This document shows, piece by piece, positions 25,967 through 35,717 of a stretch of 64,000 bases of DNA. Both the position numbers and the translations under genes were made by a program. This stretch comes from Cytobacillus oceanisediminis 2691 (GTDB lineage: Bacteria > Bacillota > Bacilli > Bacillales > Cytobacillaceae). Below the pieces are notes generated by a model. The model was not told the origin of the DNA. It worked only from the letters and a program-made list of their open reading frames with translations, and did no database searches. Positions within the stretch are counted from its first letter, which is position 1. Each line of letters starts with the position of its first letter. The stretch spans positions 248,001-312,000 of the forward strand of contig NZ_CP015507.1 in assembly GCF_000294775.2 (NCBI RefSeq), given 5' to 3'.

Positions 25967-26881
25967 CTATTTCATATTTGCACTTAATAGTTTTTTGTCA
26001 TCTACATCAGTATCAAGCTGCATATTCGAAAAAGATTCACGCTCTTGCTGTAGTAATGTAGTTACTTTCCTTTTTTCCTCTTGGAGTGCTTCTACTTCTT
26101 TTCTTGCTATATTGATCTTTTCTTTAATTTCTTGATCCATTTTTTCTTTTAGCTTTGTTTCAACATCTTTGTTAATTTGTTCAACATCTATATTATCAGG
26201 TTTTTTAAATAGCCCTAAGAAAGATGATTTTTGAACACTTTTCTTCAATGAGGTTGATAAGAGCTGAGTTTGTTTTTCTTCTAAATATTTCATATATGCA
26301 TCTGTTTTTATCTGGTCGATTTCAACTTCTTTTCTCTCTAGTTTTCTCTCAATATCAGAAATGTCTTTCTCGTACTTTAGTATGTTCAGCATTTTACTCT
26401 GAAACCCTAAATTTCTCTCCATAGTTAATAAGCGTTCTTCATAATTATTTTGAAGCTGATCGTTATATTCTTGAAGATCGCTGCTTTCACGTTGAACCCT
26501 CTTTACATTCCCTCCCATTGAAACACCAGGTTGCATTCCCAGCTCAGCAAGCAAATCCACAGAAGTTTTTGAGGCTTTGTCCATTAATATAAATATTAAA
26601 TGTAACCGAAATACACTTTTATAGTTTAACCTATAGTACTTCCCGAACTTTTCCGGTTGTATGTACTCGATTAGATCTGAACGAAAATGATTTCTAATTG
26701 TAGAATCCGACCGTTCAATAATACGGCCTGCCTCTACAGTGCTATATGTCATGTCCTTATGCATTGATAAAATTCCGTTTGTGAACACACTGTCCTCTAA
26801 CCCATTCAAAACAGCCATTCTGTAAATAGGGTCATTTTCAAATTCTTCCATAAGCAGCTCTTTCATATCTAAGTTTTCCAC
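25967..26881 (-). CDS. HTH plus coiled-coil plasmid protein (possible replication/partition factor)
   Basis: 304 aa from the GTG at 26881, which has GGAGGT six bases upstream. N-terminal MerR/excisionase-like helix-turn-helix (TYSTVEAGRIIERSDSTIRN ... FGKYYRLNYKSVFRLHLI, about 45-100), then a long coiled coil with Lys/Glu repeats to the end. The layout is like DUF3967-type or RacA-like DNA-binding proteins of Bacillus plasmids. The inverted-repeat-rich region just upstream (26950-27200) is a candidate binding site. Replication or partition role is inference. Confidence 0.6.
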   Translation of the reverse strand: MENLDMKELLMEEFENDPIYRMAVLNGLEDSVFTNGILSMHKDMTYSTVEAGRIIERSDSTIRNHFRSDLIEYIQPEKFGKYYRLNYKSVFRLHLIFILMDKASKTSVDLLAELGMQPGVSMGGNVKRVQRESSDLQEYNDQLQNNYEERLLTMERNLGFQSKMLNILKYEKDISDIERKLERKEVEIDQIKTDAYMKYLEEKQTQLLSTSLKKSVQKSSFLGLFKKPDNIDVEQINKDVETKLKEKMDQEIKEKINIARKEVEALQEEKRKVTTLLQQERESFSNMQLDTDVDDKKLLSANMK

Positions 26882-26939
26882 ATCCTCACCTCCAGTACTG
26901 TAGATTTCTACAATCATTTATAAAAAATATTACACTTAA

Positions 26940-27230
26940 ACCATCCATAAATCAACTCAAAACGTTGATATATTAGGCGTTAGCAACCTCCGAACGATTC
27001 GCAGCGCTTGCGATATCCGTCGCAAACGAACATCAGCGCGAGCGCTACCTTACGTAATTTAATAAATCAATAACGTAGTTGATTCATGCATACAAATATG
27101 AATCCATCGTTTTCGTAATTGAATTATAAGGAACGCTATTTAACGTTCCGTAAACGGTAACGCTATCCATCGTTTGTGTGTGTTAACGCTTGATTTATCA
27201 GCTTTTATTGTGATTTTGTTTGTAATTGAA
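26940..27230. other. Inverted-repeat-rich region, candidate origin or centromere
   Basis: Contains many CGTT/AACG words: GGAACG...CGTTCC (hairpin around 27130-27152), AACGCTAT repeats, CGCAGCGCTTGCG and TCGCAAACG. It is GC-richer than its surroundings and lies upstream of the HTH protein gene. Iteron-like function is inferred. Confidence 0.45.
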
Positions 27231-28600
27231 TGAGATTGAATGCTGAAGTAACGTCCATACTTCTTTGAATGAAGGTGATTGATGATTTCGATACCAATTA
27301 ACCAGGGTAAGAGACTATGTTTGCGTCTTGGATCATCATAAGCAATTGTTTTGAAGCCCTATAAGTAAATTTTACTAATCTAAGGGCATTCTTTGATTCT
27401 ATCTTTTATAGTTATAGCCGTCAGAATGTTATTTTGTATTTAGCTAGATATAAAATACTTTTGTATGTGCTGCATTTGAGGTTGTTAATTGTGGTACACA
27501 AATAAAACGTTGATACATAAGGGATTGTTTAGTTGTGTACCTTTATGGTACACAAAAATGGTACAGAACCTGAAGTTACAAAAAAATAGCCCTAAAGGGC
27601 AGGGTTTTTAGAATTATATCATTCAGATCTGTAACTTTAGCTTTCTTAGGTTTGTTCTAATTTTCTTCTAAAGTCATATTTTGTTTCGAGAAGAGAAGAA
27701 GTCACCGAATTCTTATATTCCTAGTGTTGAAGAAATTAGTCTGATTTTCGTGTTTGTTGAGATAAAGTGTAAAAACAGCGTCCAGGCATCATTGAATGAA
27801 GGTGATTTTAGTTTTTTCACCAATTGTCCAGTACTTAGAGGCAATGATAAGTCTGGCTTACTAAAGGATATTGGGTTGAGCTCTTTAAGCAAAATTTGAA
27901 TAAACTAAGGAAATTCATTGGTATTACCTCCCATGGCTTTAGATGTCTGAATTTATATTCGGATAGGGAACACATTATCAAAGTGTAAAAACTTTTTTTG
28001 TGTACCACATTCGAGGTAGCTAATTGGGGTACACAAAAAAACCATTGATATTATAAGGATTGTTTTATTGTGTTCCGTTACGGTACACAAAAGAGGTACA
28101 TAACCAGGAGTAATAGAATAATACAAAAAACGGCCCTTAAAGGATTATTTTTTATTTTCTATATCATCTAAAGTCATCATATTTTCCGTTGTATAGTAGT
28201 ATTTGATACTCATAGCGTCGAAGAATGAGTCTGTTACTCGTATTTGATTGAGGTGCAGCGCAAAAACAGCGTCCGCACTTCATTGAATGAATCTGATTTT
28301 AGTTTTTTATATCAATTGTCCAGAAATATGAAGCAATGTTAAGTCTTGGCTTACCAAAGGCCTTTGTTTTGATCCTTTGTATATAAACCTAACTAATCTA
28401 GGTGCATTCATTGTTATTTTCTATAGAGGCATTTGACTCTAAATGAATGAAAATTCTAAGCAAAGCGTAAAAACTTATATGGTGTACCATTCAAGATTGA
28501 ACTAGGGTACACAAATTAAAAATTGATTAATATAAAAGGTGGTATTTAGTTATGTTCCTTTATGGTACGTAAAAGAGGTGTACAATCCAGTGTATAAGAA
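27231..28600. repeat. Tandem degenerate repeats carrying copies of the tubZ 3' end and TGTACC/GGTACA palindromes
   Basis: Three units share GGTACACAAA blocks at 27493, 28028 and 28506 (spacing 535 and 478), followed by a degenerate terminator and, in the first two, a decayed copy of the tubZ 3' end (27605-27760 and about 28150-28235, compare 28637-28790). Another shared block (ATTGAATGA ... AATTGTCCAG) recurs at about 27789, 28281 and, weaker, 27266. No intact gene; the 27681 plus-strand frame is an accident of the repeat. Confidence 0.75.
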
Positions 28601-28603
28601 TGA

Positions 28604-28634
28604 TATAAAAAAACAAGCCTCGGAAGGCTTGTCA
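28604..28634 (-). terminator. tubZ terminator
   Basis: ACAAGCCTTCCGAGGCTTGT followed by seven T on the minus strand, directly after the tubZ stop. Confidence 0.85.
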
Positions 28635-28636
28635 TT

Positions 28637-29992
28637 TTAGAAATCAATATCATTCAAATCTGCAACTTTAGCTTTCTTTGGCTTGTTCTCATTTTCCTCA
28701 AATTCTAAATCATCTAAAGTCATCTTTTTCCGTCGAACTGTAGTGTTTCCAGAAGAGAAGAAGTCATCAAATTCATCTAACCCTAGTGCTGAAGAAGCTT
28801 GTTTCTTAGCTTCCTCTTGTTCTTTTTCTAGTTGTTCCCACTGAGATAATTCTTCTCTTAACTGTTGAATTCTTACAGAGGGAGAAGGGTAAACGGCAAG
28901 CCCATATAAAGTAAGGTTATCCAACTTGCTGTTTTTAGATATTGACAGGTTTACTTTGGTATCAAGCAAGTCAGAAGTATATCTAAAAACATCATCTGCA
29001 ATCTTAGGTGAAATATTCTTCGAAGAAGGATATAGAACTGCTACAGCACCAGCCACAGCATTTTGCACTTTATAAGTAGCTAGTACTTCATTGTTATTAA
29101 ATAGATTTCCTATAACAGACTCAATATTTTCATCATTTTTCAGTTCCTTATGCTTCGATATAGATAGCCAGCCTGGAGTTGATAAGGTAGTAAGTAGCTC
29201 CGTTTTATCAAATACGGACCGTCCATCTAAAAGTGGTAGAGATGAAATTTCAGCTAAAGCACTTGCTATTACCATATTGCTATAGGATTTAGCATCAATT
29301 TCAAGGCCACCGTATGTTTTGAGAGGGCTATTTGCGTAATAGTCTTTCATTTTTTCATTATCAATAACTACAGCAGCACCCATTTTGTTTTCATTCATAA
29401 GCTGTTGAATCACACTAATTCCAGCAAGAGCGTTTCTTCTAAACGCAGATCCTCTTTCATCAGAAGAAGGCAGGGAGCAAATAACACCTAACGGGATTTT
29501 TCCGCCTGGTAGGGCTCTATTTTCTCTGACTTTCGATAGGTAAGCTAATGCTACTTTAAGAGCTCCATTACCAGTCCCGCCGCCTAAACTTACACAAACC
29601 CATACGAATTCTGAGTCCTGTACTGCATCGTCAAGTGCGACCTTTTTATATAAATCTGCATTTTCTTTAGCGATTTCAAATCCAAGCTGTGCATTTTTAT
29701 CCGTACCTTCTAGTTCAGGAAAGTCCTTACTAGAAGTTACAATCCTATGTGTTTCCGGGATCAAGTTTTTATGTTCTTCCATATCCGATTTTGATGAATT
29801 GAGTAGGAAAGTTGGGTACCCAAACCTTGATAATTCAGCAGCGATTCGGCCACCACCTTGTCCAAGACCGATAATTGCTTGTGAAGGATAACGATCCATT
29901 TCAGATTTTAGTTCATCAGATAGTAAATGTGGGGATAACAGCGCTTTAATTGCACCTAACTTTTCATTTTCTCCAAAAGCCTTAATCATCAT
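28637..29992 (-). CDS. tubZ: TubZ-family tubulin-like plasmid segregation GTPase
   Basis: 451 aa. N-terminal nucleotide-binding start IIGLGQGGG (about 40-48) and the tubulin signature GGGTGNG at 137-143. The C-terminal tail is acidic/basic and disordered (EEAKKQASSALGL ... LNDIDF), the part that in TubZ binds TubR-DNA. TubZ forms treadmilling filaments that move plasmids; in pXO1-like plasmids (RepX) it is also needed for replication. Overlaps the tubR stop by 4 bases. Strong call. Confidence 0.95.
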   Translation of the reverse strand: MMIKAFGENEKLGAIKALLSPHLLSDELKSEMDRYPSQAIIGLGQGGGRIAAELSRFGYPTFLLNSSKSDMEEHKNLIPETHRIVTSSKDFPELEGTDKNAQLGFEIAKENADLYKKVALDDAVQDSEFVWVCVSLGGGTGNGALKVALAYLSKVRENRALPGGKIPLGVICSLPSSDERGSAFRRNALAGISVIQQLMNENKMGAAVVIDNEKMKDYYANSPLKTYGGLEIDAKSYSNMVIASALAEISSLPLLDGRSVFDKTELLTTLSTPGWLSISKHKELKNDENIESVIGNLFNNNEVLATYKVQNAVAGAVAVLYPSSKNISPKIADDVFRYTSDLLDTKVNLSISKNSKLDNLTLYGLAVYPSPSVRIQQLREELSQWEQLEKEQEEAKKQASSALGLDEFDDFFSSGNTTVRRKKMTLDDLEFEENENKPKKAKVADLNDIDF

Positions 29993-30330
29993 ATGTGTTG
30001 CTCCTTCCTTAACTTTTCTTCATAAAGTAGTTGTGCTAATTGTTTGCCTCTTACTGTAACAAAATAGGGAGTCGCGGTTCCGTCTTCTTTTTTCTCAACA
30101 AACCCTTGAGCTTCTAGAGTCAAAAAAGCGGAATCATACTTCTTTCGTTTGCTATGAAAGTTATCTAACCTGGTCTTAACCAGGCCTCTATGTATCTTGT
30201 TTTCTTTTACGACCTGTCTAAATACGTCTATAGTAAAGTCATCTAGCTTCTTTCTAAGAAATCGCAGCGTGTCATTATCGTATTCCAACTCATCTAAGTC
30301 TCTGAAACTCTTAGCTTCAAGTTCACTCAT
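29989..30330 (-). CDS. tubR: TubR-like winged-helix adaptor
   Basis: 113 aa, basic, winged-helix-like (ENKIHRGLVKTRLDNFHSKRK ... FLTLEAQGFVEKKEDGTATP ... FVTVRGKQLAQLL). Position directly before tubZ with coupled start/stop fits TubR, which binds centromere repeats (tubC) and links them to TubZ filaments, and autoregulates. ATG with GGTGGTGAAGG. Confidence 0.8.
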   Translation of the reverse strand: MSELEAKSFRDLDELEYDNDTLRFLRKKLDDFTIDVFRQVVKENKIHRGLVKTRLDNFHSKRKKYDSAFLTLEAQGFVEKKEDGTATPYFVTVRGKQLAQLLYEEKLRKEQHI

Positions 30331-30339
30331 ACCTTCACC

Positions 30340-30600
30340 ACCTTATGAACCTTAAAAGACCTCTTTTATGTACCTTTAAGGAACATTATAGAAAACAAGC
30401 CAAATAAAAGCAATATTTATACTTAATTATCTACAAATAAATGTACTATCCATCCTTTGTTGCGTACCTCAATTGTGGTACATAATAAAAATCTCAGACA
30501 CATTTATTGCTGATAATATATACCCTTCAATAACTCTCAATGCGCACCATAATTGCGTACCTCAATTATGAACCTTAAAACTTACATAATAAAGTCTACT
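30340..30600. repeat. tubC-like repeat region upstream of tubR
   Basis: Multiple imperfect GTACCTYAATTG/GGTACATAA words (for example GTACCTCAATTGTGGTAC at about 30463-30480 and GCGTACCTCAATTATG near 30555). Likely TubR binding sites; the same GTACC...GGTAC word recurs downstream of tubZ. Confidence 0.6.
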
Positions 30601-31287
30601 ATATTTCATTTTCGTATCATTAAATTCAATTTAGTTCAGTATAAAGGGGGTAGATAGATCATCTTCGATCACAATTCAACATCATTCAACTTACATATTT
30701 ACCGTTGTCTAGCAATCATTCAGGTTCATTCAAGCTCATGTACTAGCATTTGAATTAATATAAATTTTTTCAAGTAAATTCAATACATTGTTTTATATTA
30801 TTACTGGAAGATGGAGTATTAAATGCAGGGAAGACAGTCCAGAAGGGAAATGAACGTAGGAGATTGTCGGTAGCGGGTAGATCTCGAAAGGATTCCTAAC
30901 TATCTTTTATATATGGGTATTCACTATTCCATTCAAATTCTTGATCGTATCTTTAGTCCTCAATATATAACAAAATCAGTAAAATTCCGCTTACCAGTGG
31001 AAAGGTTGCGGTGGAACGATTATCGTTCCACCAGAAGTTTTCCACCATGGTACACCAATAAAAGTACTATGAAGTCTTGGTATTATCGTAAATAAGGGTT
31101 CGAAAGCAAGTGTGAGTTCTTACCGTGTTTTCACACCGTTAATCTTACAGTAATGAGACTGAATTCTATTGATTTTACAACATCGATTTGTACCCTAAAA
31201 TATAGCTATTTCATAACAAAACTTATTAAGTATGAAGGTCACCATTCTTTGTATATCCCTGTATAATCATTCGCTAGATATCACGAT
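30601..31287. other. Long non-coding region before the transfer operon
   Basis: Mostly AT-rich without a credible gene; a 60-codon frame at 30913 has no ribosome binding site. Contains the nested palindrome at 30996-31047 and, at about 30825-30890, a purine-rich stretch of unknown role. Confidence 0.4.
30996..31047. other. Nested perfect palindrome, candidate oriT or single-strand origin
   Basis: GGTGGAACGAT-T-ATCGTTCCACC (31010-31032) is an 11-bp perfect inverted repeat, flanked by a second pair GTGGAAA/TTTTCCAC. Upstream of a replication-relaxation-type gene, it could be a nick region or relaxase site. Confidence 0.5.
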
Positions 31288-31293
31288 ATTTTA

Positions 31294-31322
31294 TTGCCAG
31301 CTCTGATATAAAATGGTATACT
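31294..31322 (+). promoter_or_regulatory. SigA-type promoter of the transfer operon
   Basis: TTGCCA (31294-31299), 17-bp spacer, TATACT (31317-31322), about 100 bases upstream of the relaxase-like gene. Confidence 0.7.
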
Positions 31323-31345
31323 CAGGTCGAAATTTCATATCTAAA

Positions 31346-31399
31346 GGGACGACCCTGGACTCACTAAGCTTAGGCTTGGTTTGTTCGGGGTCTTTTTTT
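31346..31399 (+). promoter_or_regulatory. Leader terminator/attenuator before replication-relaxation-type gene
   Basis: GGGACGACCC overlaps the 5' arm of a hairpin (GACCC...AAGC/GCTT...GGGTC) followed by seven T, ending about 24 bases before the start codon. Confidence 0.65.
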
Positions 31400-31422
31400 A
31401 TCTCATAGAAGGGAGGCTATAA

Positions 31423-32748
31423 GTGGTGAGTGATAAGTCTATCTATACTTACAATAATGGCAGGGCATGGATAACTGAAAAAGATAAAGAATTATTAAAG
31501 CTAATATGGTTACATAAATCAGTAACTGTCTCACAAGTAAGGTTTTTTCTTTTAAAGGCATATGGTATGAAAAAGAGTGCTGTCTACAAGAAGCTTCAGA
31601 AATGGAACGAGCTTAAGATTACCAAAACACAAGTTTATAGCGGGAGGAAGAAGGTCCAATTAAGATGTGTACAGATCAATAAGAATGGAATTGATATTTT
31701 AGTAAATGAAGGGGTTATCCATAATTCAACTTATCCTTTGGTAGAGCTGCCAAATCCTAAAACGGCTGATCACTTCTTTTTAACAAGAGAAATAGTAATA
31801 AGAACGTATTTAGAGTTTTATAAAAAGGGAGGTAGGTTTACTTCAATTCCTCCATTAGAAACTCCATACTATGACACTAAAGTGAAGAAGGCTTATAAAG
31901 AACAGGGAAAAAACCTCTTAAAAATACCAACTCTAGTAGAACCGGATTGGATATTGTACAGTGATTCATCAATACTGAATATTGAATCGGATACCGGGCA
32001 TGAAAGAGCAAATACTATCATCGATAAAGTTAAAAGGTATGTAGAATATAATGCTCAGAATTTAGAACATAAAGACCATCATATATTGATTGCCCCTATA
32101 GATTCTGCAGATGATGACATCCTATGCTATGTGGAAGATCGGCCAAAAGAACGTAAAAAGCGTGTAAGCCAAATAAAAGAATATGTTATTAGGGCAAGCG
32201 CTCATATCATTCCTAACCTTCATTTCCATGTGGTCACTTCTAGCAGAGCAGGAAAAGTAGCTTATAACCTACTAACAGGAAAGACTAAGGAACATTCCTA
32301 TGTACTAAATGAAAGTATTGGAGCTTTAGAAACTAATAAACACCTCAATGTTTCAATGGTAAAAAGGCTACCTGAAGAGTTTTATACCGGAAACGTATTA
32401 AATTCATATTTTGCTGACGGCCATTTTGACATGAAAAGAGAAGGAGAGAAGGTAAAAACATTTTTAATCAAAGTAATGGATGAAGGCTGCGTAAAGTCCT
32501 TGGACCAACTTGCTTATTTAAACTGGCTTTTAGAAAAAGACCGTTATAAAAGTCATGTCGATGGAATCCTTGCTATCTATCAAACAGAAGAGGAGAGATT
32601 GCATGATAATCTGGGTGACCTTTGGGAGTTAAATCATGTCTATTTCAGTTCTTTCGAAAGGCTACAAAGAAATAGTATTGACGGATCAACATTTTATCAG
32701 CAAACCTCTAAATTTAAGAGGAAGAAAGTGTTGCTTTATGAGGGATAA
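31423..32748 (+). CDS. Replication-relaxation family protein (Replic_Relax-like)
   Basis: 441 aa; GTG start with GGGAGG six bases upstream. N-terminal winged-helix (ITEKDKELLKLIWLHKSVTVSQVRFFL), then a PD-(D/E)xK-like region (EPDWILYSDSSILNIESDTG) as described for plasmid replication-relaxation proteins of Firmicutes. Such proteins are encoded next to VirD4-type ATPases and are candidates for the relaxase or for replication control. It overlaps the coupling protein gene by 11 bases. Confidence 0.7.
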   Translation: MVSDKSIYTYNNGRAWITEKDKELLKLIWLHKSVTVSQVRFFLLKAYGMKKSAVYKKLQKWNELKITKTQVYSGRKKVQLRCVQINKNGIDILVNEGVIHNSTYPLVELPNPKTADHFFLTREIVIRTYLEFYKKGGRFTSIPPLETPYYDTKVKKAYKEQGKNLLKIPTLVEPDWILYSDSSILNIESDTGHERANTIIDKVKRYVEYNAQNLEHKDHHILIAPIDSADDDILCYVEDRPKERKKRVSQIKEYVIRASAHIIPNLHFHVVTSSRAGKVAYNLLTGKTKEHSYVLNESIGALETNKHLNVSMVKRLPEEFYTGNVLNSYFADGHFDMKREGEKVKTFLIKVMDEGCVKSLDQLAYLNWLLEKDRYKSHVDGILAIYQTEEERLHDNLGDLWELNHVYFSSFERLQRNSIDGSTFYQQTSKFKRKKVLLYEG

Positions 32749-35512
32749 ACTGCTGTTAAAATTGCCGGGCATTGCCGTTTCAATACTGGGTATTCTCTCT
32801 TTGTATCTAACAATCCGGGCAACCATAAATTATTTCTTTTTAATGTCTGCTCAATTTAAAGGTGTGGTACCATCATTTATTTTATTTGGTGACTCTACAG
32901 AACCTGGCCGAATCGGTTTCTGGTTATCAGCAATCTGTCTTATAGTGGGATGGCTAATCAGTACAAAGTTTAAAGCATTTCAAACGAAAAGGTGGAGAAT
33001 TGCTTGGTTTGGAAATATGGCTTTAGGAATGTTTTTCCACTTCCTTAGGTTGATTAGTGCACCAGTATATAACACCCTGATCCCGTATTTAGGAAATCGC
33101 ATAAATCAAATGGATGTTCAAAGTATATGGTTAGAAATTGCGGTGGGTGACACCCAAACATTGCTTCTAACAGTTATGTTCGTTCCTACTACAATTACTT
33201 GCGTAAGTATGCTATGGCTATTTGGACAGTACTCACAATATTCAAAGGAACTTAATCAAGCATTTTGGGAATTTGAATACAAGAATGTTCATCTGCAAAA
33301 ATTCTTTAAGATGAGCAAAAAGGAACTATGGCCAGATGTGGTATTGGGGCCAGACTCAGACACAAAAGAAATGGTTGTCCAACCAGGTAAGGACCGTACT
33401 CTCAACAATGTCATAATTGGTAGTATCGGTACAGGTAAAACCGCTGCTTTGGTTCTACCTATAATTAATCAGGATTTACATTGGATGAGCCGCTACATAA
33501 ATGAATATCCTTCTCTGTATCAGAGGGAGGACTTCCATACGGAAGATGTTAAGGGTATGTACCTAAATGGAGTAAGCATAATAGAGCCTTCAAACGACCT
33601 TTGCCAAAAGGCATTTCAGTTAGTAAAAGCACATGGCATCCCAGAGGAGTCAGTATTTTACATCGACCCTACAAATCCGAATACTCCATCTATAAATCCT
33701 ATGGAAGGACCGGTTGATAAAGTGGCTGAAGCTTTCGCTATGGTTATCGAGGGTCTAGCAGAAGGCGGTCAGGCAAACTTCTTTTTCCAACAGAGTGAAA
33801 GGAACCATTTAAAGCACTATATCTATTTACTAAAACTGCATGAGCCTGAACAAGAAGTTACTTTCGACATGTTGTTAAAAATGTACGATAATCCTAACCT
33901 TGTTCGTGTAATGCATGAGAAACTTAAAAAGACCTTCCCAGAAAATGTGGACCTGATGGAAGATCGTGATGAGCGGAATCATTGGGCTATCGTAAAACAG
34001 ATAGATGAATGGTTTGACACAAACCTTCTTCCGAAAACAGAAAGAGCAGGTCAAGGAAACGTACCAAAACTTGTCCAAGAAGGGGAGTTTCGAGGGCAGC
34101 AAGAATATTACGATGCTAAAGCGGAGTATGTACAGGGTTTAAGAAACATTCTTAACGACATAGGGGCAAGCCCGTTAATACGAAGAGTATTATTTGGGAA
34201 ATCTGATTTTTCATTTGACCGCCATCTAGAATCAGGCGGTGTTTTACTAGTGAACTCGGCCAAGGGAGAACTCGGCGGCCTATCCAACGTATTAGGTAAA
34301 CTCGTATTGTTGAGTCTTCAGAATGCAGTTTTCAGAAGGAAACCTAATATATCAAACTTTCATCATATTTTAGTAGATGAATTTCCAGATTACATTTATC
34401 AACCATTCAAAGAGTTTCCAGCTCAGTCACGTAAATATAAAGTTATTGTTACCGTTGTAGCACAAACTGTTGCCCAGCTAGCGGATAAGTATGGAGAAAC
34501 CTATATGCATACTTTGCTAGGTACCTTACGACACAAAATGGTTTACGGGGATATTCCTGATTTTGATGCTCAACTTTTCTCAAAAATATTCGGGGAGGTT
34601 GAAAGATTTGAAGAAGGAGTAAATGAACAAGCAGTCAGCCCGCTGCAAGAAAAGCCTATGTTACGGGTTGGGAATTCCTATCAGAAGAAAAAGGAGGCTA
34701 TCCTATCTCCAAGCGATATCATTTTCCAGAATCCATTCCAATGTGCAGTTAAAATTGTTGCTAATAATAAGCCGGTGCCGGTTATGCAAATTGATGCAAA
34801 CTTTGTTCCAAAGGAAGAATTTAATGAGGCCGTGATCCAGGTAAATGAAGAAGCTGCTAAAACATGGCTAGAGTCTAGAAAGGGTATAGTTTTGTTAACC
34901 GAGAATCAAACTCTCGAAGAATTTGAAGTGTTAGATGAAGAAGAGGTTATTAAAGAATTAGAGAAATCGGACATTGAGCAGGCAGAACCGCTTCTACTAA
35001 ATCCCGGTAATGATCATCCTATTACACTACCAATTTTTAATAAAAAAGACTCGGACCCAGAGGCTGAAATACCAGCTGGAGTTTCAAGTGACAAATTAGA
35101 AGCTGTTCCGGAAGATTTAAAAAAGAATACTGACGCAATAGAGCCGATTGTTCCTTTAAGTCCCGCTAATTTAGAAGATATCAAAACAGAACCACCTTCT
35201 AATAGTGTTATTCTAAGCAGCGATGATGGTGAACCCACTGTCAATGTTTTGTCCAAAGAAATGCCACAGGGTTTACCAAAGGAGCGAATAAACATAACTC
35301 ATGAGTCAGACAGTAATATATCAAATAAAGAGGTGCAGCGACCAGTACTGTCTCAATTAGGCGAAAAGCAGGAACAGCTTCAAAACGAATTACTAAAAGA
35401 GTTAAGTGAAATACCCGCAAAGTCAGAGGTTGCTGTAGCTTCTGAAACAGACAAAGAAGCAAAGAACAATTCTAAAAAGGCTGAAATTCTATTCAGTGTA
35501 TTTGAGGAATAA
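32738..35512 (+). CDS. VirD4/TcpA-type conjugation coupling ATPase
   Basis: 924 aa from the ATG at 32738. Two or three N-terminal membrane segments (about 10-40, 60-80 and 140-170), Walker A IGSIGTGKT near residues 227-236, Walker B-like HILVDEFPDYI, and a VAQTVAQLADKYG segment. It couples relaxosome DNA to the transfer channel. The C-terminal 230 residues are acidic, Pro/Glu/Lys-rich and probably disordered, longer than usual. Sits directly after the replication-relaxation protein. Confidence 0.88.
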   Translation: MRDKLLLKLPGIAVSILGILSLYLTIRATINYFFLMSAQFKGVVPSFILFGDSTEPGRIGFWLSAICLIVGWLISTKFKAFQTKRWRIAWFGNMALGMFFHFLRLISAPVYNTLIPYLGNRINQMDVQSIWLEIAVGDTQTLLLTVMFVPTTITCVSMLWLFGQYSQYSKELNQAFWEFEYKNVHLQKFFKMSKKELWPDVVLGPDSDTKEMVVQPGKDRTLNNVIIGSIGTGKTAALVLPIINQDLHWMSRYINEYPSLYQREDFHTEDVKGMYLNGVSIIEPSNDLCQKAFQLVKAHGIPEESVFYIDPTNPNTPSINPMEGPVDKVAEAFAMVIEGLAEGGQANFFFQQSERNHLKHYIYLLKLHEPEQEVTFDMLLKMYDNPNLVRVMHEKLKKTFPENVDLMEDRDERNHWAIVKQIDEWFDTNLLPKTERAGQGNVPKLVQEGEFRGQQEYYDAKAEYVQGLRNILNDIGASPLIRRVLFGKSDFSFDRHLESGGVLLVNSAKGELGGLSNVLGKLVLLSLQNAVFRRKPNISNFHHILVDEFPDYIYQPFKEFPAQSRKYKVIVTVVAQTVAQLADKYGETYMHTLLGTLRHKMVYGDIPDFDAQLFSKIFGEVERFEEGVNEQAVSPLQEKPMLRVGNSYQKKKEAILSPSDIIFQNPFQCAVKIVANNKPVPVMQIDANFVPKEEFNEAVIQVNEEAAKTWLESRKGIVLLTENQTLEEFEVLDEEEVIKELEKSDIEQAEPLLLNPGNDHPITLPIFNKKDSDPEAEIPAGVSSDKLEAVPEDLKKNTDAIEPIVPLSPANLEDIKTEPPSNSVILSSDDGEPTVNVLSKEMPQGLPKERINITHESDSNISNKEVQRPVLSQLGEKQEQLQNELLKELSEIPAKSEVAVASETDKEAKNNSKKAEILFSVFEE

Positions 35513-35621
35513 AGTAGTAATATAGTTAATTATAGTAAATTAATTATTGCCAAATCTATAACGCTTAGTATACACTTTTGGTAAGGTAGCAAGAGCGAAA
35601 ATTAAATTATTCTAAAATGGG

Positions 35622-35678
35622 AGTCCCCCAAGAACCAGAGTAGTACTACACTACTCTCGTTTTTGGGGGACTTTTTTT
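35622..35678 (+). promoter_or_regulatory. Leader terminator/attenuator before S1-domain gene
   Basis: AGTCCCCCAAGAAC pairs with GTTTTTGGGGGACT with an inner AGAGTAGT/ACTACTCT stem and seven T; GGGAGTCCC overlaps the 5' arm. About 40 bases before the start codon. Confidence 0.7.
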
Positions 35679-35717
35679 GTTTGCTTACCTGCCTTTTTAA
35701 AATCAGGAGGGATACAA

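Noticed and set aside
27681..27899. 72-codon plus-strand frame
   Set aside because: Lies antisense to a decayed copy of the tubZ 3' end inside the repeat array; no ribosome binding site.
30913..31095. 60-codon plus-strand frame in the region before the transfer operon
   Set aside because: No ribosome binding site, spans a perfect palindrome, and composition does not look coding.
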